From Hyphomicrobiales bacterium (GTDB lineage Bacteria > Pseudomonadota > Alphaproteobacteria > Rhizobiales > Methyloligellaceae): a stretch of DNA of 54,909 nt. Positions 20,096 to 29,612 of the stretch are shown one piece after another; position 1 is the stretch's first letter, and each line of letters begins with the position of its first letter. A program made the translations under genes and the position numbers. Where the stretch lies: contig JAJFHP010000045.1 in NCBI GenBank assembly GCA_021775555.1, positions 1-54,909 of the forward strand, given 5' to 3'. The notes beneath the pieces were generated by a model, which ran no database searches, had not been told where the DNA came from, and worked only from the letters and a program-made list of their open reading frames with translations.

Positions 20096-20968
20096 ATGAG
20101 CACGGCGGAAGCACAAAACGAAAATACGGAATTTGTTGATTTCTGGAACGAAATTCTCGTACCGAAATTCACCAAATACCGTCACATTCTTGTTGGCGGC
20201 CTCACACATCACAGCGAGAAGATCTTTCCTACACTCGAAGTGAAGGAAGGCGACAAGGTCGTAGATGTCGGCTGCGGCTTTGGCGATACCGCCATCGCGT
20301 TCGGCAAGATTGTCGGCGATGAAGGATCAGTCCTCGCCATCGATTGCTGCGACGCTTTTCTGGAATATGGAAGAGAAGACGCGAAGGCCGTTGGTGTGAA
20401 AAACGTCACCTTCATCGAAGCTGACGTCCAGAGCTACCCTTTCGAAGCCGATAATGATTTCTGTTTTTCGCGCTTCGGCACGCAGTTTTTCGAAAACCCT
20501 GTTGCCGGTCTTCGCGCCATGCGCTCTTCGCTAAAGCCAGGTGGCATAATGACCATGATCGTATGGCGCACTATTGACGACAATCCTTGGCTAGGGATGC
20601 CGAAAGACGTTGTCTTGAACATCCTTCCACCTCCAGGAGAAGACGGCAGGACGTGTGGTCCGGGGCCCTTCTCCATGGCCAGCCAGGAAATGGTAACCAA
20701 ACAGCTTGAGATTGCCGGCTATGCCGACATCAAGTTCGAGCGGGTGGATGCTCCGCTGATGGTTGGAAACACGTTGGAAGACGCGGTTAATTTCCAGATT
20801 GCCCTCGGCCCCGCCGGCGAGGTTTACCGGGAAGCCGGCGACCTCGCGATTAAGAAGCATGACGAGATTGATGCGGCTCTCAAGGCTGAACTCAAGAAGC
20901 ATGAGACGCCCGATGGCGTGTTTCTCGACTCGAGTTCCTGGGTGATCAGCGCGCGCAATCCTGGTTAG
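20096..20968 (+). CDS. SAM-dependent class I methyltransferase
   Basis: 290 aa from ATG 20096, preceded by AGGGAG; an upstream open extension has no binding site. Contains the SAM-binding glycine loop VVDVGCGFGDTAIAFG (residues about 55-70), an acidic residue at the end of strand 2 (VLAIDCCDAF) and EADVQSYPF. The C-terminal half resembles UbiE/COQ5-like methyltransferases with unknown acceptors. Divergent from a TetR regulator and 32 bases upstream of a Crp-type gene. Acceptor molecule unknown. Confidence 0.85.
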   Translation: MSTAEAQNENTEFVDFWNEILVPKFTKYRHILVGGLTHHSEKIFPTLEVKEGDKVVDVGCGFGDTAIAFGKIVGDEGSVLAIDCCDAFLEYGREDAKAVGVKNVTFIEADVQSYPFEADNDFCFSRFGTQFFENPVAGLRAMRSSLKPGGIMTMIVWRTIDDNPWLGMPKDVVLNILPPPGEDGRTCGPGPFSMASQEMVTKQLEIAGYADIKFERVDAPLMVGNTLEDAVNFQIALGPAGEVYREAGDLAIKKHDEIDAALKAELKKHETPDGVFLDSSSWVISARNPG

Positions 20969-21000
20969 CAAATGTAGATGAAGGTGCCGGGTATTCTGCA

Positions 21001-21693
21001 ATGCGTGAATACAGTATCGGAAATACGACTGGCCTGGATTCAATCCTGCCACTCAATCTGGCGGAAAAGCTGGCCGGTTTTAGTTCTGAGAAAACGTTCA
21101 CCAGGAACGCTGCAATCTACAATCAGGGAGACCCGGCCGATAATATATTCTTCCTGTTGCAGGGCCGTGTGAAATCGATTCTCATTCGTGCTTCGGGGCA
21201 ACAATCAATCCTGCGCATTCATCTGCCCCACAGCATTCTTGGACTTACCGCATTAGCGAGTAACCCGGTACGTGACGCCACCGCGATCTGTATGGACCCT
21301 GCCGTGGTGGTGACAATGCCGCGGGCCATGTTCAATGATCTTATGAGATCAGAGCCAGAGCTGGGCATTTACATCATAAGGTTGTTGACTGATCGAATGA
21401 GTGATTTTCATCATCGCGTCGGAGATTTGATGGAACAGCCTGTAGAACGGCGCCTGGCGCAAGCGCTACTTGTTCTATCCACTCCCGATCCAGGTGCTGG
21501 CCCTGAATGCGCTGAGGAAATTCCTTTGAGCCACGAGGAATTATCTCAACTCATCAACACACGGCGACCAACAGTGTCGAGCATCCTTTCCCGGTTTGCT
21601 GCACAGGGTGCAGTCCAGAAGTCAGGGAGGAAGCTAAAAGTCTCAGATCGTGCTCTCCTGGCTCGTCTGACGAATGAAATTCATCCAAGCTGA
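21001..21693 (+). CDS. Crp/Fnr-family transcriptional regulator
   Basis: 230 aa. N-terminal cyclic-nucleotide-binding fold (about 20-130, YNQGDPADNIFFLLQGRVKS), the dimer helix, and a C-terminal HTH_Crp domain (about 150-225; IPLSHEELSQLINTRRPTVS). There is no Fnr four-cysteine cluster, so it is not an oxygen-sensing Fnr. Effector unknown. Cotranscription with the upstream methyltransferase (32-base gap) is likely. Confidence 0.88.
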   Translation: MREYSIGNTTGLDSILPLNLAEKLAGFSSEKTFTRNAAIYNQGDPADNIFFLLQGRVKSILIRASGQQSILRIHLPHSILGLTALASNPVRDATAICMDPAVVVTMPRAMFNDLMRSEPELGIYIIRLLTDRMSDFHHRVGDLMEQPVERRLAQALLVLSTPDPGAGPECAEEIPLSHEELSQLINTRRPTVSSILSRFAAQGAVQKSGRKLKVSDRALLARLTNEIHPS

Positions 21694-21785
21694 CTTTGGA
21701 CCACTGGTAAGCCTGCTGACAGACACGGCGCGATTTTAGCCCTATTCTTCAATGCAACGGGCCCTAATGCATTGGAGTGAAAACG

Positions 21786-22628
21786 ATGCCGACTACCTCT
21801 AAAACCGCCGTTTCCATCAGTCATCCGAACTGGCGTCTCAACGATCAATTGAAGGATAAAGTAGCGCTGGTCACGGGCGGAAGTCGTGGCATCGGCAGAT
21901 CGATCGCGCTCATGCTCGCTGATCAGGGGATGCATGTGGTTATTTGCGGGCGCACAGAGGAAAGCCTGAAAAAAACGGCTGAGGAAATCCGTAGCCGGGG
22001 TGTTCAATCCTGGTCGTTCCAGGCGGATGTCAGCCGCCATGAGGATTTGGAGAACCTGGTTGCGCAAACCGTTGATGCGGCACAGCGCATCGACGTCCTG
22101 GTAAATAATGCTGTCACGTCTACCAGCGCTCCGTTTGATGAACTGACGGATGACCTGTTCCGCTATCACATTGATGTAAAGCTGATGGCCTACATTCGCA
22201 TCGCCAGACTGGTCCTGAGCCATATGGAAAAGCAGCGCTGGGGGCGCATCGTCAATATTGGCGGGATGACGGCCCGTATCGTGGCGCCATTGCGGATGAC
22301 AAATGGCGTGGTCAATGCGGGTGTTGCAAATTTCACCAAGCAGTTCGCGGGCTACGCTGCCCGTCACAACGTCACGGTAAATTGTGTTCATCCCGGCTAT
22401 ACCGCGACCGAGCGGATCATGCAGATCTTCGAGCGAGAAGCCAGGGAGGCAGATACCGATATCGAAACTGTAATCTCCAGGAGAACAAGCGACATCCCTC
22501 TCGGCAAATTAATTCAGCCCGAAGACATCGCATCTGCCGCACTGTTCTTTTGCTCCCCCCTGGCAGATATGATCACCGGTCAATGTATCGCTGTAGATGG
22601 CGGATCAGGTGAAGCGGTCATCTATTAA
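21786..22628 (+). CDS. SDR-family protein lacking the catalytic tetrad
   Basis: 280 aa Rossmann-fold short-chain dehydrogenase/reductase. Start chosen at ATG 21786, where GGAG lies 8 bases upstream (GTG 21777 is alternative). The cofactor loop TGGSRGIG (residues 30-37) and NNAV are intact. However, by alignment to the classical pattern the catalytic positions are Lys132 (normally Asn), Gly160 (Ser), Asn173 (Tyr) and Asn177 (Lys). The YxxxK motif is thus NGVVN. It may bind NAD(P)(H) without classical catalysis, or use different chemistry. Member of the methyltransferase/Crp cluster. Confidence 0.82.
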   Translation: MPTTSKTAVSISHPNWRLNDQLKDKVALVTGGSRGIGRSIALMLADQGMHVVICGRTEESLKKTAEEIRSRGVQSWSFQADVSRHEDLENLVAQTVDAAQRIDVLVNNAVTSTSAPFDELTDDLFRYHIDVKLMAYIRIARLVLSHMEKQRWGRIVNIGGMTARIVAPLRMTNGVVNAGVANFTKQFAGYAARHNVTVNCVHPGYTATERIMQIFEREAREADTDIETVISRRTSDIPLGKLIQPEDIASAALFFCSPLADMITGQCIAVDGGSGEAVIY

Positions 22629-22741
22629 AACAGGAAACGGGATCGCTTATGACCCAAAGCATCTGCACTTGATTGTAAGCAGCTGAATTTGCACTGGAGC
22701 GGCCTCCTTCCATCTCCGGCTTAAAGTTCAAACGCCCAACC

Positions 22742-23563
22742 CTAATCCTGATATCCCAACCACTCATTCCAGAGTTTTTCTCCAATACTACAATCTATGC
22801 GCGGTGGTGCTTTCCAGGGTTGCGAAGCTTGTGCATGCATGACCCTGGCGGGAGTTCCTGAAATTTCTCGAATCAGCTTTCGGCGGATGGCACTGGCAAA
22901 ATTTTTCTCATCATGCACAGGTACGATGAAGGCGCCTGGTCCGCCAATGACGCAGTCCTCATAATAAACATCCAGATTTTTCAGATCGAAAAACCCCGGC
23001 GCCACACCGGCCCGGAGCATCACCGGCAGTCCATTGATTGTGATCCCCTTCTCCACCACCGCATCACGCGCGGCCGTGACGATGACCCCCTGATTGTTCG
23101 GCCCATCACCGGAAATATCGATCACCTGGCGGGTTCCTTCAAATCCATTTTTCTCAAACAGGTTCGCTGAGAACAGGGCGGCTGTCGAAATTGAGGTGAG
23201 CGGCAGGGCCGTCAGTCTCCTTTGTCCGAGCAGGTCAGCAAATTTTTGCGCTGACAACTCCCCATCAATCAGGGTCCAGGAAACCTTGATGTTCTGAAAC
23301 TCGACACCGCCCCATTCAACAAAAATGACGGCGATTTTCTTGTGGGGCCCGGTTTCAATGGCGCGGAGCACCTGGGGATCGCGAAAAGCCTCCACATAGC
23401 CCTGCAATTGCATTTGCTGCTCATAGCTGTCCATGGAGAGCGATACGTCGACCGCCAGGACAAGTTCCACATCGACTTTTGCATCTGCTGATACAGCTGG
23501 CTGAAGCCAGCACAATATTGCAATCAATGTCAGCATGGCCTGTGTGAGTAATGAGGCGAACAT
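22742..23563 (-). CDS. DUF1194 secreted von Willebrand A-like protein
   Basis: 273 aa with a Sec signal peptide (about residues 1-26, AILCWLQPAVSADA). The mature part is a von Willebrand factor A domain with a MIDAS-like metal motif DVSLSM and the DUF1194 segments EQQMQLQGYVEAFRDP and VIDISGDGPNNQG. Probably periplasmic, binding a ligand through a divalent metal. Biological role is not established. Stands alone between unrelated units. Confidence 0.88.
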   Translation of the reverse strand: MFASLLTQAMLTLIAILCWLQPAVSADAKVDVELVLAVDVSLSMDSYEQQMQLQGYVEAFRDPQVLRAIETGPHKKIAVIFVEWGGVEFQNIKVSWTLIDGELSAQKFADLLGQRRLTALPLTSISTAALFSANLFEKNGFEGTRQVIDISGDGPNNQGVIVTAARDAVVEKGITINGLPVMLRAGVAPGFFDLKNLDVYYEDCVIGGPGAFIVPVHDEKNFASAIRRKLIREISGTPARVMHAQASQPWKAPPRIDCSIGEKLWNEWLGYQD

Positions 23564-23734
23564 GCTCTCAAGCCTAGTCCAGTCCGCAAATCTGCGAAAT
23601 TGAAATGTGACAGTTCACGAATTTCTCATAACTGAAAATTCATACTCAAATAACTCAGGGTATTGACCCGGCGGGTTGCGCACCGCACCCTTGGTCACAG
23701 GGCGTAGTGACTTGGACCTGAAAGGAAAAATGCG

Positions 23735-24781
23735 GTGAAACTCGCCACGGTCATCGGACCCGATGGTCTGCCGCAGATTGGTGCGCTAATCCAGGAGGAC
23801 AAGACCATCGCCCTGCTGCAAGCAGGTCTTATGGCCCTGGAAGGGGCACCGATCCCGCAATTCACAAGCATGCTCAGCTTCCTGCAAGACGGGGCGGAAG
23901 CGCAATACAAGGCCTATGTGGTTCAGGATTTCGTGGCGAGCCAACAACCTGAAGGCGCCATCATGCCGGTGTCCGGCACGACTTTTCTAAGCCCCGTACC
24001 GGTTCCTGAATCCATTCGCGACGCCATGGCGTTCGAGGAACATATCATCAACTCCATTCGCACTGTCGGACTTGGGCCTTTCGCGATACTCGATGAGACG
24101 CTGGAGAAGTGGTTTGGCCGCCGGCGCTCTCTCGCCTACCAGCTCAACAAGGCATGGTACGAACGCCCGGCCTATTACAAGAGCAACCGCTTTAGCGTTG
24201 TTGGTCACGGCGCGGTGGTGCGTATGCCTACCTATAGCAAACAGTTCGACTATGAACTCGAATGGGGCGTTATCATCGGCAAGGGCGGGCGAGATATCCC
24301 ACACGCCACGGCGCGCGATCATATTGCCGGCTATACGATTTTCAACGATTTCTCCGCCCGGGACATTCAGATGAAAGAGATGAAAGCACGGCTCGGACCG
24401 GCCAAGGGCAAGGATTTTGACACCGGAAATGCCATCGGACCCTGGCTGGTAACCCCTGATGATATTCCCGACCCGTACAACCTGACCATGACGGCACGGG
24501 TCAATGGCGAGGAGTGGTCGCGCGGCACCACCGGGGACATGCATTGGACCTTTGAAAAAATCATCTCCTACATTTCCCAGTCAGAGACCCTATATCCAGG
24601 AGAGTTCATCGGCTCGGGCACCTGTTCGGGACGGTTGGGAAAAGGGTCAGGCCTGGAGTTGGGCCGGACACTCAAGGCCGGTGATGTTATTGAACTCGAA
24701 GTAGAGAAAATAGGTGTTTTGCGAAACCGCATCGCCCCCGCGGCCAAGGGACCCTCTCGCAAAGGTCCCCGCAAACGGTGA
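23735..24781 (+). CDS. Fumarylacetoacetate hydrolase family protein
   Basis: 348 aa from GTG, with AAAGGA about 8 bases upstream. The C-terminal FAH domain (about 115-335) includes the metal-ligand Glu pair in DYELEWGVIIGKGG, IFNDFSARDIQ, and the diagnostic KGKDFDTGNAIGPWLV plus LGKGSGLELGR. Family members cleave C-C bonds in acylpyruvates or isomerise/decarboxylate aromatic ring-cleavage products. It starts a three-gene catabolic-looking operon (metallo-beta-lactamase fold and HpaI-like aldolase). The C-terminus is Lys/Arg-rich. Substrate unknown. Confidence 0.88.
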   Translation: MKLATVIGPDGLPQIGALIQEDKTIALLQAGLMALEGAPIPQFTSMLSFLQDGAEAQYKAYVVQDFVASQQPEGAIMPVSGTTFLSPVPVPESIRDAMAFEEHIINSIRTVGLGPFAILDETLEKWFGRRRSLAYQLNKAWYERPAYYKSNRFSVVGHGAVVRMPTYSKQFDYELEWGVIIGKGGRDIPHATARDHIAGYTIFNDFSARDIQMKEMKARLGPAKGKDFDTGNAIGPWLVTPDDIPDPYNLTMTARVNGEEWSRGTTGDMHWTFEKIISYISQSETLYPGEFIGSGTCSGRLGKGSGLELGRTLKAGDVIELEVEKIGVLRNRIAPAAKGPSRKGPRKR

Positions 24782-24784
24782 AAA

Positions 24785-25888
24785 ATGACAACTACGAAGC
24801 CAAGATGCATCGCCCCCACGGGCGCCAAACGCACGCGCTTTCGTGAAAATCCGACCTATGCGGAAGGACTGTGGGATCTCGGGAAAGGCCTTTACGCCTG
24901 GATGGTGCCCAACGGCTCCTGGGGGGAATCCAATTCCGGCCTTGTGATGGGCGACAAGCAGTCACTGCTCATCGACACCTTATGGGATATTCAGCACACA
25001 CGGACCATGCTCGACGCCATGGAGCCTTTGATGCGTGAAGCACCGTTGCACACGCTGGTGAACACCCATGCGGACGGCGACCATTTCTGGGGCAACCAGT
25101 TGATCGGGGAACATGTGGAAACTCTCACCTCCGCAGCTGCCTGCGCGGAGATGGAATTGCATAAACCCGGCTCCATGCTGGCGTTCGCGAATCTGGGCAA
25201 GGTGTTGAAGCAAATACCCATCGGGCCGGCTAGGCGCGTAGGCCACTGGTTTGATTCCATGTGCCTGCCCTACAGCTTTGATGAAGTCACCCATTCACCG
25301 GCCACCGAGACATTCTCCGGTACAATCTGGCGTGAAGTCGGTGGCAGGAGATTACAGCTCATAGAGGTCGGGCCAGCCCATACCACGGGTGATTTGATGG
25401 TCTATGTGCCTGACGCCAAAACTCTTTTCGCGGGCGATATCCTGTTCATCGACTCAACCCCGGTGATGTGGGCCGGACCTGTAGAGAACTGGCTCAAGGC
25501 CCTCGACCTGATACTCGATCTTGATGTGGACACCATAGTGCCGGGCCACGGACCAATCACAGGCAAGGACGGCGTACGCGCGGTCAAGACCTACTGGGAA
25601 TATGTGCGCGGTGCAGCGTGGATTTGCTTTGAGAAAAAGCTGACGTCGAAGTCTGCCGCCTACCATATCGTGGCCAGTGAAGAGTTCCGCGCTCTGCCAT
25701 TCGCGCAATGGGACTCGCCTGAACGCATGATGACGAATGTGCATTTGCTCTACCGGCAATTTCGCGGGAAAACGGGGCACATGTCCGTTCCCTCCAAGGT
25801 GAATTTGATGCGCAAGCAGGCACTTTTGGCATACACACTACCCGATGCACGCCCGGCACTGATGCGCAGGGGTGATGCTTCGCTTTAA
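24785..25888 (+). CDS. Metallo-beta-lactamase-fold hydrolase
   Basis: 367 aa, MBL fold. The metal motif is NTHADGDHFWGN (about residues 91-102), a variant of HxHxDH with Ala at the second position, seen also in alkylsulfatase-type and related hydrolases. Further ligands are in VGPAHTTGDLMV, ILFIDSTP and GHGPITGK. Starts 3 bases after the FAH gene, so it is cotranscribed and probably acts on the same pathway's ester or thioester. Substrate unknown. Confidence 0.88.
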   Translation: MTTTKPRCIAPTGAKRTRFRENPTYAEGLWDLGKGLYAWMVPNGSWGESNSGLVMGDKQSLLIDTLWDIQHTRTMLDAMEPLMREAPLHTLVNTHADGDHFWGNQLIGEHVETLTSAAACAEMELHKPGSMLAFANLGKVLKQIPIGPARRVGHWFDSMCLPYSFDEVTHSPATETFSGTIWREVGGRRLQLIEVGPAHTTGDLMVYVPDAKTLFAGDILFIDSTPVMWAGPVENWLKALDLILDLDVDTIVPGHGPITGKDGVRAVKTYWEYVRGAAWICFEKKLTSKSAAYHIVASEEFRALPFAQWDSPERMMTNVHLLYRQFRGKTGHMSVPSKVNLMRKQALLAYTLPDARPALMRRGDASL

Positions 25889-25915
25889 CGACCGTCCGGC
25901 ACACAGGAGCCCCTG

Positions 25916-26686
25916 ATGACGCCCAATCAAATGAAATCCAGATTTGCTTCCCAGGAACCCGCCTTCGGTTTGTCGATCATGTTCCCTTCCCCGCAAATGG
26001 TCGAGATGGCCGCCGGGCTTGGTTTTGATTGGGTGCTGATCGATTGCGAGCATGGTTCCATCTCGCTGGAAAGCGTCGAGCATCTCATCATGGCGGCTGA
26101 TGTGGTGGGCCTGACGCCGATTGTGCGCCCGCCCTCCAATTCGGCGAAGGAAATCCAGCAGGTATTGGACCTGGGCGCCATGGGCGTGCAAGTGCCCCAC
26201 GTCATCACGGCAGACGATGCCCGCAACGCAGTTGCGGCAGTCAAATATCACCCGCAAGGGGCCCGCACCATGGCAGCGGGCCTGCGTGCTCAGGGCTATG
26301 GCCTTTCCATGAACTCCGCTGACTATATCGAGACGGCCAACCGGGAGACATTGGTCTGTGTACAGATTGAAGATGCCGAGGCTCTCGAGAATGTGGACGA
26401 GATTCTGAAAGTTGAAGGCATCGATGTGTTTTTCATCGGACCGTCGGATTTATCACAATCCCTGGGCTTCCCCGGCAATCCAAAAGCACCTCCGGTGGTC
26501 AAAGCCATAGATGAGACACTAAAGAAGATTGTCGAGGCTGGTCATACACCTGGCATGCCCGCAAGCACGGGTGCCGTAAAGGGGGTCATCGGCAAGGGGG
26601 TGCGCTATATCTACACGCACATCCCCAAATTGCTGACGACAGCTGCCGGTAGTTATTTTGACGAAGCACGTGGAAGCGGCAAGTAG
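25916..26686 (+). CDS. HpcH/HpaI-family aldolase
   Basis: 256 aa, type II pyruvate-dependent aldolase fold. Signature segments are WVLIDCEHGSIS, LGAMGVQVPHV, VQIEDAEALENVDEIL and FFIGPSDLSQSLG (metal-binding Glu and Asp). GGAG is 8 bases upstream. Family members cleave 4-hydroxy-2-oxo acids, often the last step of aromatic or sugar-acid catabolism. With the FAH and MBL genes, it suggests a ring-cleavage-product pathway ending in pyruvate. That is an inference. Confidence 0.9.
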   Translation: MTPNQMKSRFASQEPAFGLSIMFPSPQMVEMAAGLGFDWVLIDCEHGSISLESVEHLIMAADVVGLTPIVRPPSNSAKEIQQVLDLGAMGVQVPHVITADDARNAVAAVKYHPQGARTMAAGLRAQGYGLSMNSADYIETANRETLVCVQIEDAEALENVDEILKVEGIDVFFIGPSDLSQSLGFPGNPKAPPVVKAIDETLKKIVEAGHTPGMPASTGAVKGVIGKGVRYIYTHIPKLLTTAAGSYFDEARGSGK

Positions 26687-26701
26687 AACCGTGAATTCCA
26701 G

Positions 26702-27055
26702 TCAGCCCTTGCAGGGCTGACCTTCAGCCCGGCAACGCCACACGCCTGCTGCATTGTCCTTGGCGCATAGCATGGCGCTTTTATCAGCGGCATTCCAGTT
26801 GCCCCAGCTGCGGCCATATTCGAACACGACAAACCGCGACCAGTTCCGCCTGGCCTTGGATTGGGCAACCGCCTTGCTGACGTCATCGGAATCCCCCACA
26901 TGCCAGTGAGTTTGCCCCATCAACACGCGGCATGTCTTGCCGTTGGCAAGTTTCATCGGGAAATTGAAAGCCTCGGCCTGGGTTGATCCCATGACGAGAG
27001 GCAGGAAAATGGCCGCTGCAACGAGTGCGCCGGGTTTGAAAACTGAATTACGCAT
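26702..27055 (-). CDS. Small secreted hypothetical protein, 117 aa
   Basis: Sec signal peptide at the N-terminus (VAAAIFLPLVMGSTQAEAF, cleavage after AEA). The mature domain has four cysteines, Trp-rich motifs HWHVGDSDDV and NWSRFVVFEYGRSWGNWNAA, and a C-terminal RCRAEGQPC, so it may be disulfide-bonded. I do not recognise the family. Converges with the HpaI-like gene. Confidence 0.6.
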   Translation of the reverse strand: MRNSVFKPGALVAAAIFLPLVMGSTQAEAFNFPMKLANGKTCRVLMGQTHWHVGDSDDVSKAVAQSKARRNWSRFVVFEYGRSWGNWNAADKSAMLCAKDNAAGVWRCRAEGQPCKG

Positions 27056-27127
27056 TACTCACACCCCAAAATGATCTGGTCGGAGTGCTATGGTTACCGA
27101 ATTTCCTAAACGAACCGTTTGCGTTTG

Positions 27128-28108
27128 CTACTCGCCGGCAGCTGCGGCGCTACGTCGCGGCGATGAAGACGCATCGCTCGTATGCGCGCCATCCGCTTTT
27201 GCTTTTTCACGCAAAACCTTGAGCCGCGCCTGTTCTTCCAGGACGGCCTTTTTGTCACCCGGATATCCAAAGGCGGCAATAAAACGCTGCTTCCAGCTTG
27301 TGGCGGCACGAACATCATGGATCAGATTGCCCCATTCATTGAAGGCGATCTTCACCGGGTTGACCGACAAGAGCTGTTGAACCAGCCCATAGTCGCATGG
27401 CTCTTCCTCCAGTTCCTCCTGGAAGGAGCCGAACATGCGGTCCCATATGATAAGAAGGCCGGCATAATTCTTGTCGAGATAGACCGGGTTGCGGGCGTGA
27501 TGCACCCGGTGATGCGAAGGCGTGTTCAGCACCAATTCGAAGGGAGACCAGAGCTTGCCGATCATATCGGTATGTATCCAGGCCTGCCAGACGAGGCTCA
27601 GTGCATAGGTGGTGATAACGGCGGAAGGCGCAAAGCCCAGCAACACCAGAGGCAGGTGCATGAGCCAGGTGCCGACAATCAGTCCGGTCCACCCCAGCCG
27701 GAAATTCATGAATACATTCATGCGATTGCCGGAATGATGAACCGAGTGATCCGCCCACATCCAGCGGATCTCATGCTTGAAACGGTGCATCCAGTAATAG
27801 AGAAAATCAGCCCCCAGAAACACCAGCACCCAGGACCACCATTTTGTCATGTCGAAGGTAAAGAGGCGATATTCGTAGATCAGCAGATAGAGCCCTGCGA
27901 GGGCAAAGATCATGATGGGCTTGGCGATGGAGCGGCCAATAGCGATGCCGACCGAGGCGGCGGCTTCGGCCGCGCCATATTCTTCGTGTCGCACGAATTT
28001 ACGCCATACGATTTCGCACAGAACCAGCAGGGCGAACGCGCTCAAGAGCTCCGGATTGCGGAACACAATGGAATAAGGGCTGTCGCCAAAGACCGTAGTA
28101 TCGTTCAT
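27128..28108 (-). CDS. Sterol desaturase / fatty acid hydroxylase family protein
   Basis: Integral membrane di-iron oxygenase-type protein, 326 aa from ATG 28108 (AGGGA 7 bases upstream; the frame is open to 28165). Three His clusters of the family are seen in order: HRFKH, HSVHH and HHRVHH, enough for the eight-histidine di-iron centre. Several hydrophobic segments surround them, such as PIMIFALAGLYLLIYEY. The C-terminus is Ser/Ala-rich. Bacterial substrates (lipids, hopanoids or carotenoids) are mostly unknown. Confidence 0.88.
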   Translation of the reverse strand: MNDTTVFGDSPYSIVFRNPELLSAFALLVLCEIVWRKFVRHEEYGAAEAAASVGIAIGRSIAKPIMIFALAGLYLLIYEYRLFTFDMTKWWSWVLVFLGADFLYYWMHRFKHEIRWMWADHSVHHSGNRMNVFMNFRLGWTGLIVGTWLMHLPLVLLGFAPSAVITTYALSLVWQAWIHTDMIGKLWSPFELVLNTPSHHRVHHARNPVYLDKNYAGLLIIWDRMFGSFQEELEEEPCDYGLVQQLLSVNPVKIAFNEWGNLIHDVRAATSWKQRFIAAFGYPGDKKAVLEEQARLKVLREKAKADGAHTSDASSSPRRSAAAAGE

Positions 28109-28336
28109 GCAAGTCCCTGAGCAAAACGGCTTAACGCCTGTCTGACAGGGGGAGCACCCTATCACATATTGACTGGGCCGGCGCCAGTGGCATTAGGGCA
28201 CAGTTCTTAGCTGAATGTCAGCGGCAAAACGCAGGCGGATGCCGTGCAAGTGTGATGCGGCAGAAAATATTTGTTGTACCACGCGCCGTATTTTGTCCTG
28301 ACTTTACCCAAAGGTTAGGCGTTGAAAAATATCTCC

Positions 28337-29323
28337 CTACCCGACGTTGAATACGACCCGGCCCCGGACCTTGCCCTCGACGATTTGCGGAGCAAGTTCA
28401 AGGACATCCTCCAGCGGATGCGCCACGGCCATGGCCCGCAGCTTGCCGATATCAAGGTCTTTGGCAAGCCGGCCCCAGGCCAACAGGCGTCGCTCTTTAG
28501 AAGCCATGACAGAATCGACACCCTGAAGCGTAATACCGCGCAGGATGAAGGGCATGACACTGGTCGGTAAATCTGGTCCCTGTGCGAGACCACAGGCAGC
28601 AACGGCGCCATAATATTTTGTCTGGCTCAGAACATTGGCCAATGTCGTGCTGCCAACTGAATCCACCGCACCAGCCCAACGCTCCTTGCCGAGCATGGAC
28701 GCCTTGCCGGAAAATTCATTCCGGTCAACCACCTCCTTGGCCCCCAGATATTTCAGATAATCTTCTTCTTCAGTCCGTCCGGTCGAGGCCACCACGTCAT
28801 AACCGAGCCTGGAAAGCAGTGCTACGGCAACACTACCAACCCCGCCATTGGCGCCAGTCACCAGCACCTGGCCATCCTTGGGTTTTACATTGTGATCCTC
28901 GAGCGCCAGCACACACAGCATGGCGGTGTAGCCCGCAGTGCCGATGGCCATGGCATCGGAGCAATTAAACTGTTTGGGAAGAGGCACCAACCACCCGGCA
29001 TCGACACGGGCCATTTCCGAGTATCCACCAAAATGCGTCTCGCCCATGCCCCATCCATTGACGATAACCTCATCGCCCTTCTTGTAGTCGGAGCTCTCCG
29101 ATGATTCCACCACACCTGCCAGGTCGATGCCCGGGATCATTGGCCAGCGTCGGAAAATTGGCGCTTTACCCGTGATGGCGAGGCCGTCTTTGTAATTGAG
29201 CGTGGTGTGTGAGACGCGAATGGTGACATTTCCCTCCATCAAGTCGTCTTGCGTGAGGTCGCTCCAGTCAACCGACTGCCCCCCATCCGTCTTTGTCGCC
29301 AAAAGCGCTTTAAAACCCGCCAT
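28337..29323 (-). CDS. acuI: Acrylyl-CoA reductase-type quinone oxidoreductase
   Basis: 328 aa MDR-family protein of the YhdH/AcuI type: PMIPGIDLAGVV, the NADPH loop VTGANGGVGSVAVALLSRLG and a C-terminal VRGRVVFNVG. AcuI reduces acryloyl-CoA to propionyl-CoA and detoxifies acrylate, notably in DMSP-degrading alphaproteobacteria. Start is ATG 29323, after AAAGGGCAG; a TTG just upstream is less likely. The subfamily call comes from overall sequence; no DMSP genes are in the window. Confidence 0.85.
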   Translation of the reverse strand: MAGFKALLATKTDGGQSVDWSDLTQDDLMEGNVTIRVSHTTLNYKDGLAITGKAPIFRRWPMIPGIDLAGVVESSESSDYKKGDEVIVNGWGMGETHFGGYSEMARVDAGWLVPLPKQFNCSDAMAIGTAGYTAMLCVLALEDHNVKPKDGQVLVTGANGGVGSVAVALLSRLGYDVVASTGRTEEEDYLKYLGAKEVVDRNEFSGKASMLGKERWAGAVDSVGSTTLANVLSQTKYYGAVAACGLAQGPDLPTSVMPFILRGITLQGVDSVMASKERRLLAWGRLAKDLDIGKLRAMAVAHPLEDVLELAPQIVEGKVRGRVVFNVG

Positions 29324-29612
29324 CAATTCTGCCCTTTTTTCATTGTATTAGTGACATTTCACGCCCATGCGCCTCACGCCAACAAATGCAGGTGAGGATG
29401 TGCTTTGGCAAGCATATTCTTGCCATCGCTTCCCCCTGAACCCGGTCCGCTCATCTGCAAAACAAGTAACGGGACTCGTATCTTATACACAGCTGTTGCA
29501 TTGCACCAATATGCTGCGTCGCAGCAACGAATTTGTCTTGCCATGTTCATAGACGAGTCCTTAAACTTTCGTCTAATGCGGGTTGCCGCACCCAACGGGA
29601 AGGAGGCTTCCG

